64,000 bases of DNA from Synechococcus sp. PCC 7336 (GTDB lineage Bacteria; Cyanobacteriota; Cyanobacteriia; Thermostichales; PCC-7336): positions 1,225,268-1,289,267 of the forward strand of contig NZ_CM001776.1 of assembly GCF_000332275.1 (NCBI RefSeq). The letters run 5' to 3'. Below are positions 54,111 through 62,629 of the stretch, piece by piece. Within the stretch, counting starts at the first letter, position 1. The number at the start of each line of letters is the position of its first letter. The notes beneath the pieces are model-generated. The model made no database searches and was not told the origin of the DNA. It saw only the letters and a list, made by a program, of their open reading frames with translations. The position numbers and the translations under genes were made by a program.

Positions 54111-54854
54111 TCACCCCTCTTCCGCTGGGGCCGGAGGCTCGATGGAGGCATCCTCTGTCTTGGGGAGGGGTGGCTCGGCAGCAGGCGGGCTGGTTTTCGC
54201 TTGAGTCTTCTGGCGGCGAGCTGCTTCTGCTAAATCTCGCATCAATGCCTGTGCCTGCTCCAATTTGCTGATGTTGGAACGATAGAGATCGAGATCTTTT
54301 TCCACCCGCTCCTTCGATAGATTCAAGGTTTGGGTTAAATCCACAAACAGTTCGGTGCGGCGATCGCGATCTCCTAGATGGCCAGCCACTGTCTCGAAGG
54401 CGATGTATAACCCCAACAAAAAGGTGCGGCTGTAGTGGAACTTCTCGTCATCGCGGATCTTTTCCAAAATCCCAGCGATCCCGCCGATATCCTCAACACC
54501 TGCTTGCAACTGGAGTACGCTGACAGCGCGATCGGAATCGCTCGACTCTAGTAACTCCAACAACTTAGCGGCATCGTGTCGAATTACGGAGGGTTTGAGT
54601 TGCAGAGACTGACAGAGGGCATCGAAGATTTTGTCCGGCTCTGCCTCTGGTGTATACCCCTGCGTAAACTGCTCGAACACCTTTGTCATCCCCAAGGCAA
54701 AAAAGGGGTTGTAAGAGAAGCTACTGTTTACCGTCACCAGATGGAGTTCCGTTAAGAACTCCTCCACAAAGCTACGGTAGATGGAGTTGATCGGGCGCTG
54801 GTAGCCCTGCTGGAAGGCGGTTTTAGTTGCGGCGACAGTACGAACGGCGTTCAC
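54111..54854 (-). CDS. thf1: Thylakoid formation protein Thf1/Psb29
   Basis: 247 residues from GTG 54854. Family features are MNAVRTVAATKTAFQQGYQR, PINSIYRSFVEEFLTELHLV and YNPFFALGMTKVFEQFTQGY. A DRDRRTELFVDLTQTLNLSK segment is followed by a C-terminal coiled coil and a Pro/Ala-rich tail. Thf1/Psb29 is needed for photosystem II repair through FtsH and for thylakoid formation. The 3' end lies about 70 nt before secG. Confidence 0.92.
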   Translation of the reverse strand: MNAVRTVAATKTAFQQGYQRPINSIYRSFVEEFLTELHLVTVNSSFSYNPFFALGMTKVFEQFTQGYTPEAEPDKIFDALCQSLQLKPSVIRHDAAKLLELLESSDSDRAVSVLQLQAGVEDIGGIAGILEKIRDDEKFHYSRTFLLGLYIAFETVAGHLGDRDRRTELFVDLTQTLNLSKERVEKDLDLYRSNISKLEQAQALMRDLAEAARRQKTQAKTSPPAAEPPLPKTEDASIEPPAPAEEG

Positions 54855-54929
54855 GTTATCTGAGGACTTTTATGGAGGAGCTTTCCCATTCTCGCTTGAC
54901 AGTGGCGGTACAGCAAGTATTGGCCGAGC

Positions 54930-55868
54930 TCACGAACCGATCAAAATCTCCTGCAGAGCCAGCTTGAGGTCGGGATATTGAAACTGGTAGCCTTGCTCTA
55001 AGGTGCGTTTGGGCAGGACCCGCTGACCCGTTAGGACAATTTGGGCGGCTTCTCCCAACAGCAGTTCGAGGGCGATGCTGGGGACGGGCAGCCAAGAGGG
55101 TCGAGCGATTACTTGCCCGAGGATATTGCAGAAGGTGGCCATTTTGACGGGGTTGGGGGCAGTGCCGTTTATAACGCCGGAAACGCTGTCGTGGGTGAGG
55201 GCATAAACGATCGCGCCAGCCAGGTCATCTCGATGAATCCACGAGGTCCACTGGCGACCGCTGCCGATCGGGCCGCCTACAAACATTTGGAAGGGGCCGA
55301 GCATTTGAGCCAGAGCGCCGCCGCCGGGACCGAGCACGATGCCAATGCGCACTTGCACGAGGCGGACTCCCAAGTTGGCGAGGGGGCGGGCGGCAGCTTC
55401 CCATTCTTTGCAGACGCGGGCGAGAAAGTCGTCGGCTGGCGGACTGGATTCATCCAATAATTCGTCGCCGCGATCGCCGTAATAGCCGATGGCTGAAGCA
55501 CTGACAACTACTTGAGGCTTCGAGTCCATCTGTCCGATCGCCTCCACCAGCTTGCTGGTGGTCTGGGCTCGACTTTGCAAAATTTCAGTCTTTTTTTTCT
55601 GCGTCCAGCGCGATCCGATCAGACTTTCGCCCGCCAAGTGGACAACACCTTCGCAGCCAGTCAGAGCCTCCTTCCAGCTTTGACGATCGAGGGGATCGTA
55701 TGGGGTCAGACTGAGGCGATCGGCTCGATCGGCGGGGAGGTCGGCAAATGCGGGTTGGGCTGCAGCTGGATTGCGGCTGAGCACGCGCACGCTGTGTCCG
55801 GCGGCCAGCAGCATCTGCGCCAAGCGCCGCCCGACAAATCCAGAACCTCCAGAAATCGCAATCTTCAT
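54930..55868 (-). CDS. TIGR01777-family NAD-dependent epimerase
   Basis: 312 residues. The Rossmann N-terminus KIAISGGSGFVGRRLAQMLL is followed by VVHLAGESLIGSRWTQKKKT. Further family blocks are VVSASAIGYYGDRGDELLDE, IGIVLGPGGGALAQMLGPFQ and QWTSWIHRDDLAGAIVYALT. VSGVINGTAPNPVKMATFCN precedes a C-terminal DUF1731-like end. It is an atypical short-chain dehydrogenase, like plant SulA, which is placed in chloroplast division. Biochemical role unproven. Confidence 0.9.
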   Translation of the reverse strand: MKIAISGGSGFVGRRLAQMLLAAGHSVRVLSRNPAAAQPAFADLPADRADRLSLTPYDPLDRQSWKEALTGCEGVVHLAGESLIGSRWTQKKKTEILQSRAQTTSKLVEAIGQMDSKPQVVVSASAIGYYGDRGDELLDESSPPADDFLARVCKEWEAAARPLANLGVRLVQVRIGIVLGPGGGALAQMLGPFQMFVGGPIGSGRQWTSWIHRDDLAGAIVYALTHDSVSGVINGTAPNPVKMATFCNILGQVIARPSWLPVPSIALELLLGEAAQIVLTGQRVLPKRTLEQGYQFQYPDLKLALQEILIGS

Positions 55869-56010
55869 TAATGGATTCGCGCAACAGTTGTTAAAAGCCT
55901 AGCGTATGTCGGTTTCGGCTCGATCCCATTCGGCTGGCTGTGGGTCTGAGGAATGCGAGGCAGGCATGGGGTTGATGGTTGAAGCTCGAAAATCTAGGAC
56001 AGTTGGGGAT

Positions 56011-57021
56011 CTAGGCTCGCGGCATTTTCTTGCGAACGAGCTGCGAAGCTGTTTCTAGCAGGTTGAAGTCAATATCGAGCTCCATCGCCCCATAGCTGTA
56101 GCGATCGTGAATACCCATCACGCACTGTTCGAGATTCGAATTCCCCCCTTGAGGGCCAATCCCCTCTAACGTGCTTTCCACCTGTCGCGCTCCTACGCCG
56201 ATCGCCGCCAGGACATTTTCGACAGCCCATCCCCGATGGTTGTGACAGTGTATCGCCAGCGTCACCTGCCCCAACTGCGGAACGGCGTCCTGCAGTTGTA
56301 ATAGAAACTGAGCAAATGCCTCTGGAACGGCAATCCCTTTGGTATCGGCAATACTAATCGTGGTGGCCCCGCAGGCAATGGCGACATCCACCGCCTGACA
56401 CACCACCTCGATGTCACTGGCAGTAGCCTCTACAGCCGACCACTGCACATCTTCTAACCGATCTTTTGCCCGGAGGATGCTATCTCGCACGCGATCTAAC
56501 AGGGGGCGAACATTCTCCAGTTGCGTCACCCGAGTGGACTCATAAGTATTGAGGCGGGGTTTCGCGGCTGACTGCAAAGCGTCTGCCACCCGCTCGATAT
56601 CGGCCCGATCGGGACTGGCTAAGCCACAAACTGTTGCCCGCTGGATGGTGGGGGCGATCGCCTCCAATCCCTCTAAATCCTGTTTGCCGTTCAGACAAGA
56701 GCCAGCTTCGATCGCATCAATCCCCATGCGATCGAGCAGCGACGCGATCGCCACCCGTTCCTCGATCCCCAATCTCAGCCCCCGCATCTGCAAGCCATCT
56801 CGCAGGCTGGTGTCGAATAACAGAATTCGGCCGCTCGATCGATCCACTACTGCTTCCCCATCCGATGCGCTTCGCGATCGCCCCCTGTCAGGGGCCACTC
56901 TCCACAATAGCGGTCTGCCCGTGGGATAGGGATGAACCAGAGGGTCGGGTTGGGATTGGGCTTCTGCGATCGCTTGGCCGCCTAGCGAGTACGATTGACT
57001 CTCGCGCAAATTTGCGCACAA
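56011..57021 (-). CDS. LeuA-like HMGL-domain protein
   Basis: 336 residues comprising only a DRE-TIM barrel; the LeuA regulatory domain is missing. LLFDTSLRDGLQMRGLRLGI parallels LRDGEQ of isopropylmalate synthase, but with Leu where Glu is usual. HCHNHRGWAVENVLAAIGVG parallels HCHNDLG with His for Asp. The second half (LNTYESTRVTQLENVRPLLD, TTISIADTKGIAVPEAFAQF, STLEGIGPQGGNSNLEQCVM) is well kept. It may be a related aldolase or synthase of unknown substrate. The Arg/Ser-rich first 60 residues are probably not conserved. Confidence 0.7.
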   Translation of the reverse strand: MCANLRESQSYSLGGQAIAEAQSQPDPLVHPYPTGRPLLWRVAPDRGRSRSASDGEAVVDRSSGRILLFDTSLRDGLQMRGLRLGIEERVAIASLLDRMGIDAIEAGSCLNGKQDLEGLEAIAPTIQRATVCGLASPDRADIERVADALQSAAKPRLNTYESTRVTQLENVRPLLDRVRDSILRAKDRLEDVQWSAVEATASDIEVVCQAVDVAIACGATTISIADTKGIAVPEAFAQFLLQLQDAVPQLGQVTLAIHCHNHRGWAVENVLAAIGVGARQVESTLEGIGPQGGNSNLEQCVMGIHDRYSYGAMELDIDFNLLETASQLVRKKMPRA

Positions 57022-57349
57022 ACATTCACGCCTGCGGGTTTTTCCCAGTCTAATTTCATCGCAACAATTGGAAATAATACTTGAAATATCTTTTCGAGGA
57101 AACCCTTTTGGCGGTCAGGCGTCAAAATAGTCTGAAAGGCATTCAGTTCGAATCGGTAAAATAGCGAGGAATAGCTTAAATATCGATGCCACTGCTTATG
57201 TGTGTCGCATAATTCACATATCGAAGTATTGATTGACAACTGTGCCGAAAAGTGTATCCAGACTGGAGGATATCGCTGCAACGGCAGGTTTGTTTGCCAG
57301 TCGATAGCCGATAACTCGTGCAGATTGTCCACTTATTACATCATTACTT
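57022..57349. other. Divergent intergenic region
   Basis: About 330 nt. A 116-codon minus frame (56982-57332, MDNLHELSAIDWQTNLPLQR) spans it and overlaps the start of the LeuA-like gene. I see no family, so I do not call it, though it reads somewhat like protein. No terminator or tRNA. Confidence 0.4.
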
Positions 57350-59005
57350 ATGACTGAAATCGTGCAGCTATCTATGGCGTCATTCGACCCTAGCGTGCTG
57401 ACCCCGCCTCCCACCTTCGCTCAAGCGGGGCCAGTAGTCGAATTTTTCAATAACCTGACCGGTGAATTAGGAGGTTTTCTCCCCAATTTGCTGGGGGCTA
57501 TTCTCGTCCTCTTGGGCGGCTGGCTATTTGCCGTCCTTGCAGCGACCGCCACCAAAAAAATCCTCCACAGCACTGACTGGGACAACAAACTTTTTCAATG
57601 GGTGACTGGTCAAGACTTACGGGAGCGGCCCCCCACTGAAAAGTGGGGCTACACCATTGTGTTCTGGACTATCGCGATCTTCACGATCGTGGCATTCTTC
57701 AACACCCTCCAATTAGAAGCCGTATCTTCCCCCTTGAATGACTTTTTAGCGCAAGTGTTTAACTACTTGCCAAAATTGCTGTCTGCTATCGGCTTGGTCG
57801 TGGTGGCTTGGTTGGTGGCAACTGCAGTTAAATTGCTGCTGGTGCGGGGCCTCGCTCCCCTGCGGCTGGATGACAAGTTGGCAGAGCAAGGTGAGGGGGA
57901 AGGGGCTGCTCCCATTCCTGTAAGCGAAACGATTGCCAATATCCTCTACTGGTTTATCTGGCTGTTTTTCCTGCCCACGATTCTGGGGGTGCTGGAGCTC
58001 GAAGGCCCCCTAGCACCAGTGCAAGATCTGCTAAACCGCATTCTCGATGCCATTCCGAATATTCTGGTGGCGATCGTCATCGGTTTTGTGGGCTGGCTGC
58101 TGGCCAAGATCGTGCGGGGGATCGTGACTAACTTACTGGCTTCCACGGGTATCGATCGCTTTGGCGAACAGTTTGGTTTGCCCTCTAGAGCGGCTGAAGG
58201 GGAAGAGGGCGAGAGAGCTACGGCCTTCTCTCTATCTGGGGCGATCGGTACGATCGTTTTCGTCTTGATTTTGATTCCGACGATCGTAGCGGCACTGAAC
58301 GAGTTGGCGATTGAATCGATTTCGGACCCGGCGATCGCCATGCTAGATCGGGTGCTGACGTTTATTCCTCAAGCGGTGACAGCAGCGGTCATCCTAGCAG
58401 TGTTTTATGTCATTGGCCGTCTCGTGGGGAACTTCGTCACCGGTTTCTTGGCCGGGATCGGCTTCAATAACATCAGCAGTTGGCTAGGCCTTCCTTCACT
58501 ACCCGCTTTGCCTGCAGCGGCAGAGCAAGAGCAAGCGGCTGGAGATAGCCCTCCCACTAAATCTCCGTCTGAAATCGTCGGTATCGGGGTGGCGGTGGCG
58601 ATCGTCTTATTGGGGGCCGTAGCTGCCACTGAAGTGTTGGCCCTAGCCGCCATCAGCGACATTGCCGAGCAACTGTTGGAGATTGCGGGCAAGGTGTTGG
58701 TGGGCGTGCTCATCTTTGGCATCGGGCTGTATCTGGCCAATCTGGCTGGCCGATTCATCTCCAGTACCGGCACGGGCAGCCAAACCAAGCTGCTGGCCTT
58801 GGCCGCGCGGGTGGGCATTTTGGTGTTGGTGGGGGCAATGGCTTTACAGCAAATCGGGATTGCCTCTCAGATTGTCAACCTGGCCTTTGGCTTCTTCTTT
58901 GGCAGTTTGGCGATCGCCTTTGCCATCGCCTTCGGCTTGGGCGGTCGCAAAGTGGCTGGCGAAAAATTGCGCAATTGGCTAGACAGCTTCAGCTCGTCGA
59001 CTTAA
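57350..59005 (+). CDS. CmpX/MscS-TM-helix family membrane protein
   Basis: 551 residues. Several copies of the conserved TM-helix repeat are seen (NLLGAILVLLGGWLFAVLAA, LLSAIGLVVVAWLVATAVK, NILVAIVIGFVGWLLAKIVR, AVTAAVILAVFYVIGRLVGN). The C-terminus ends FGLGGRKVAGEKLRNWLDSF. This is the arrangement of CmpX-type small-conductance channel-related proteins, which act in osmotic or membrane stress. A second Met eight codons in is also possible. It precedes clpP and the three MscS genes, a cluster of channel genes. Confidence 0.82.
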   Translation: MTEIVQLSMASFDPSVLTPPPTFAQAGPVVEFFNNLTGELGGFLPNLLGAILVLLGGWLFAVLAATATKKILHSTDWDNKLFQWVTGQDLRERPPTEKWGYTIVFWTIAIFTIVAFFNTLQLEAVSSPLNDFLAQVFNYLPKLLSAIGLVVVAWLVATAVKLLLVRGLAPLRLDDKLAEQGEGEGAAPIPVSETIANILYWFIWLFFLPTILGVLELEGPLAPVQDLLNRILDAIPNILVAIVIGFVGWLLAKIVRGIVTNLLASTGIDRFGEQFGLPSRAAEGEEGERATAFSLSGAIGTIVFVLILIPTIVAALNELAIESISDPAIAMLDRVLTFIPQAVTAAVILAVFYVIGRLVGNFVTGFLAGIGFNNISSWLGLPSLPALPAAAEQEQAAGDSPPTKSPSEIVGIGVAVAIVLLGAVAATEVLALAAISDIAEQLLEIAGKVLVGVLIFGIGLYLANLAGRFISSTGTGSQTKLLALAARVGILVLVGAMALQQIGIASQIVNLAFGFFFGSLAIAFAIAFGLGGRKVAGEKLRNWLDSFSSST

Positions 59006-59153
59006 CGGCGATCTCCCCAACGGCTGTGCAGCAGTCTCCTCGAAATAGGAGTCGTTGATTGCAACTCCAGTTCCACCTAGAACAATGAGATATGCCATGC
59101 TGGTAAGGAAATCTTGCCAGCATTTTCTTTTGCATTCACCGGAGCCTGTTTGT

Positions 59154-59780
59154 ATGTCTGCGTTCAATGCCATCCCGACTGTTATTGAGGAATCCAGTCG
59201 CGGCGAAAAAGCATTCGATATCTACTCCCGCCTCCTGCGCGATCGGATTATCTTTTTGGGCAAGGGGATCGATGACGAAGTCGCCAACCTGGCGATCGCC
59301 CAGATGCTGTTTTTAGAGTCGGAGGACCCAGCCAGAGATATCTATCTCTATATCAACAGTCCGGGCGGCTCGGTCTATGCCGGCATGGGTATTTTCGACA
59401 CGATGGAGCATATCCAGCCAGCCGTTTGCACGGTGTGTATGGGCTTGGCCGCCAGCATGGGAGCATTTTTGCTCAATGCCGGAGCTCCCGGCAAACGGAT
59501 GGCGCTACCCAATGCTCGTATCATGATTCACCAGCCGCTGGGGGGAGCACAGGGACAGGCGACTGATGTGGAGATTCAGGCGCGGGAGACTCTGTTTGTC
59601 AAGCAGCAATTGAACCAGATTATGGCAGAGCGAACGGGACAGCCTTTGGAGAGAATCGAGCGCGATACGGATCGCGATTTCTTTATGTCTCCAGTGGAGG
59701 CCAAGGCATACGGTCTGATCGATATGGTGATTGAAAAGCATCTGTTACCGTCAGACAAGCGTCCGACCACAGGGGCTTGA
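59154..59780 (+). CDS. clpP: ATP-dependent Clp protease proteolytic subunit
   Basis: 208 residues from ATG 59154; in-frame starts upstream (59055) add non-family residues. The fold shows [20 protein letters not shown] and [20 protein letters not shown]. The nucleophile Ser is in [15 protein letters not shown], the His in [11 protein letters not shown] and the Asp in [11 protein letters not shown]. It forms the tetradecameric chamber used with ClpC/ClpX. One of several cyanobacterial clpP paralogues. Confidence 0.95.
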   Translation: MSAFNAIPTVIEESSRGEKAFDIYSRLLRDRIIFLGKGIDDEVANLAIAQMLFLESEDPARDIYLYINSPGGSVYAGMGIFDTMEHIQPAVCTVCMGLAASMGAFLLNAGAPGKRMALPNARIMIHQPLGGAQGQATDVEIQARETLFVKQQLNQIMAERTGQPLERIERDTDRDFFMSPVEAKAYGLIDMVIEKHLLPSDKRPTTGA

Positions 59781-59800
59781 GGGAGTTACTTGGCGCTCGA

Positions 59801-60916
59801 TTATATTGTGACCGGAGACTCGACATAAATTGTCGGCTCTTTAGCTGTAAAATCGATGTTGTGGACTTGAAGCTTGGCGGCGATCGCCTTGTTGGCTAAT
59901 TCCAGCAGGCGCTTTCTTAAAGCAATTGAGCTTTCACTAGAACCGAGAATAAAAAATGTTATCCTAGCCTGGGTAAATTTATCAGCTCGATCGGGGGTGA
60001 AGGTGACGCTCGTGCTGCCTGGATCGATGCCAAACACTGAATTTGTACTTTCAGAAATGACTTGCTTGACTAAGGCTGAATGCTTCTTATCAATCGAATT
60101 CTTGAAATCTAAGTAGAGCATCACCATAACTTTCTTAGCTCGGGTTACATTCTCGATTTCCATCGAGATTAGGTTTGAATTTGGGATAATGAGCAGTGTA
60201 CTTTTCGCTGGCGTTCGGATTTTGGTCGATCGCAACCCAATTGACTCAACTCTACCGAGCTGACCATTTGCTAAGCGAATATATTCTCCCGGAACGAAAG
60301 GGCGATCTAAGTAGAGCACAATCGTACTGAGCAACTGCTCCAAAATCTTTTGAGCTGCAAAGGCTACGGCCAATCCACTGAGCCCAAAACTTGCCAGTAA
60401 ACCAATGAGATTGAATTGCTGACTCTGCGCAAAGGCAAGGATAGCAATAAATCCAATGATGAGATTTATAAATGTTTCGAAAACCAGTAAAATATCATCA
60501 ACTTGGCGACCGTACCGGCGAAGCAGATCGATGCCATATATTCTGACAATCTGCCGGAATAGACGCGAGAAACCCCAAGCAACTGCTGCAATAGTCAATA
60601 GGTCGACAAAGGGGTTGAAGAAAGCATGCACCCTTGTATATTTTTCTTCAATCCAGACCAAAGAGAGAGAAATGAGTACGAGTGTTCCCGCAAAACGAAT
60701 CGATCCCGAGATAGGTTCAATTAGAGTGTCATAGGTAGACACTGTAGTTGGAGAGAAGAATCTCGAGATGATACATCGTATTATATCTGGCAGGAATTGA
60801 CCAACAATTGCGGATACTAAGATCGAGATTGCGAATATGACCAGAATTGGGAATTGGACAAGGGTCTCCACGATCGCCTTCAATTCGAGCATATCTAATA
60901 GCTGAGATGGATTCAT
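59801..60916 (-). CDS. MscS-family mechanosensitive channel (1 of 3)
   Basis: 371 residues. Four N-terminal hydrophobic segments lead to the pore helix region LLASFGLSGLAVAFAAQKIL. The MscS beta domain follows (LDRPFVPGEYIRLANGQLGR, VESIGLRSTKIRTPAKSTLL, IIPNSNLISMEIENVTRAKK). The C-terminus ends EPTIYVESPVTI, nearly the same as its upstream neighbour. It is probably a duplicated gene, 15 nt behind it. Confidence 0.9.
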   Translation of the reverse strand: MNPSQLLDMLELKAIVETLVQFPILVIFAISILVSAIVGQFLPDIIRCIISRFFSPTTVSTYDTLIEPISGSIRFAGTLVLISLSLVWIEEKYTRVHAFFNPFVDLLTIAAVAWGFSRLFRQIVRIYGIDLLRRYGRQVDDILLVFETFINLIIGFIAILAFAQSQQFNLIGLLASFGLSGLAVAFAAQKILEQLLSTIVLYLDRPFVPGEYIRLANGQLGRVESIGLRSTKIRTPAKSTLLIIPNSNLISMEIENVTRAKKVMVMLYLDFKNSIDKKHSALVKQVISESTNSVFGIDPGSTSVTFTPDRADKFTQARITFFILGSSESSIALRKRLLELANKAIAAKLQVHNIDFTAKEPTIYVESPVTI

Positions 60917-60931
60917 GGCCCGCGCTCGAGA

Positions 60932-62026
60932 CTAGATGGCAATCGGAGAGTCGACGTAGATTGTAGATTCGTCGGATTGGAATTGGATGTCATAGCTGCG
61001 TAGCCGTTCGGCAATCTTTTGATTGGCCAAGTCGAGGACCTGGACTCGCAGGTCCATAGAGAGCTCGCCCGAGCCCAGAATGAAAAAGGTCACTTGTACT
61101 TGCGTTGTATTGTCTTCTAAATTGTCTTTGAACGTCACATCTGTATTGCGAGTATCGAGGCCAAAGATCTCTTTCGTACTCTCAGCAATCACTTGCTGAA
61201 TCAAGGCTCGTTCGTCTTGATGTAGAGATTGTAAAAAGACTAGATTCACAAGCGCCATCATCTTTTTCGCCCCAGTGAAATTTTCGATCGCGACCTGTGT
61301 TAAACCCGTGTTGGGTACAACGACTACGGTTCCTTTCCCTGAGATACGAATTTTGGTGGAACGCCAACCGATAGACTCGACGCGACCGAAGGTTCCGTCT
61401 GGCAAACCAATGTAGTCATCCACCACAAAGGGGCGATCGATATAGAGAACAATGCCCCCCAAAAATTGTTCTAGAGTCTTTTGGGCTGCAAACGCGATCG
61501 CCAACCCGCCAATACCTAAGCCAGCAAATAGACTGATGACATTGATGTGGTGAAATTCTAGGAAGACAATCACTACAGCAATATAAATTCCTAAGCCGAC
61601 AGCGAATTTAATGAGTATTAGCAGCTCGCTGTTCAGTTTATGACTTTTATTGAGCTCGGCAATCAGATAGTAATCGTCGAAAAAAACTTTGAAACAGCGA
61701 TATAAAACCGTACCGAGGCTAAAAGAAAACACAAGACCTACGAGGGTCTCTAGATCTTTGACGATCGAGACTCTCAATGGTATCAAAATCAAACAAAGAT
61801 CGAGGAGGAGTATGTATGCAGAAATCTTGACAAAATTTTGTTGCGGTTTAATCGCTTTCTCGTAGAGAGTTGATATTCGAGGTAGCTTTTGTTTCAGCGT
61901 GCGCATAGCTACAATCATGCCTCGAATGGCTAACGCAGCGATCGCGATCGTTGCCAGAGCCAAGAGCTGAATTTGCCAATTGACATCTTTTACTCCATCA
62001 AAAGGTATATTAAAAGCCTCCAGCAC
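60932..62026 (-). CDS. MscS-family mechanosensitive channel (2 of 3)
   Basis: 364 residues from GTG 62026. Pore segment SLFAGLGIGGLAIAFAAQKT and beta domain IDRPFVVDDYIGLPDGTFGR with VESIGWRSTKIRISGKGTVV and VVPNTGLTQVAIENFTGAKK. The C-terminus DESTIYVDSPIAI mirrors copy 1, so the two are tandem paralogues in one operon. MscS channels open under hypo-osmotic stress. Confidence 0.9.
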   Translation of the reverse strand: MLEAFNIPFDGVKDVNWQIQLLALATIAIAALAIRGMIVAMRTLKQKLPRISTLYEKAIKPQQNFVKISAYILLLDLCLILIPLRVSIVKDLETLVGLVFSFSLGTVLYRCFKVFFDDYYLIAELNKSHKLNSELLILIKFAVGLGIYIAVVIVFLEFHHINVISLFAGLGIGGLAIAFAAQKTLEQFLGGIVLYIDRPFVVDDYIGLPDGTFGRVESIGWRSTKIRISGKGTVVVVPNTGLTQVAIENFTGAKKMMALVNLVFLQSLHQDERALIQQVIAESTKEIFGLDTRNTDVTFKDNLEDNTTQVQVTFFILGSGELSMDLRVQVLDLANQKIAERLRSYDIQFQSDESTIYVDSPIAI

Positions 62027-62149
62027 GATCTAACCTCGTTTTCTCGGTATGTTGTCAGCAGTCTTTATAGTGGCTGTAGACCCCTCACGGAGTGGTGTTT
62101 GTTATGATTTTATTGCACTGAATCATACTCAACATTTGGCAATAGAACA

Positions 62150-62551
62150 ATGAGGCACAGGCTTGGGACGGAAAATGTAGCAGAAACTATAGCCTTTGCG
62201 CTCGAGAGGTTGAGTATTGTTTGCTCTATCTTAATAATTTTTCTGATGGGGTCTACTGCGATTGAATCAGCAATGAATGGACCTCAAGCCTCGCCACTGC
62301 AATTATCGCCGTCGGTGCCGGAGACTAACACGATTCCCTCTTCACCTTTTACCATGCCATCAATGCCATCGTTGAATAGTGGGCCGACCTCTCCGTCCAA
62401 AGCCTCCAGCAGTACAGACAATGTTGAGGATGCTGCCAAAACGCGGCAATCGTTTTCGAGATACGTTCTAGATCCTCCCGCACCATTCAATATTGACGGG
62501 CGTGCCCCTACTCCTTCAACGAATGCAGACAGCAACATGGGCATCCAATAG
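62150..62551 (+). CDS. Hypothetical small membrane protein
   Basis: 133 residues with one hydrophobic segment (LSIVCSILIIFLMGSTAI, about residues 21-38) and a long Ser/Pro/Thr-rich tail. No family recognised. It lies on the plus strand between two minus-strand MscS genes. The signal is composition only, so it may not be a real gene. Confidence 0.4.
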   Translation: MRHRLGTENVAETIAFALERLSIVCSILIIFLMGSTAIESAMNGPQASPLQLSPSVPETNTIPSSPFTMPSMPSLNSGPTSPSKASSSTDNVEDAAKTRQSFSRYVLDPPAPFNIDGRAPTPSTNADSNMGIQ

Positions 62552-62629
62552 TCTGTCTCGGCGGCAGAAAGAACGTAGGGCTCAGTACATAGGACACGCT
62601 GATTGCCTAGTCGATTGATATCCAGGCTG

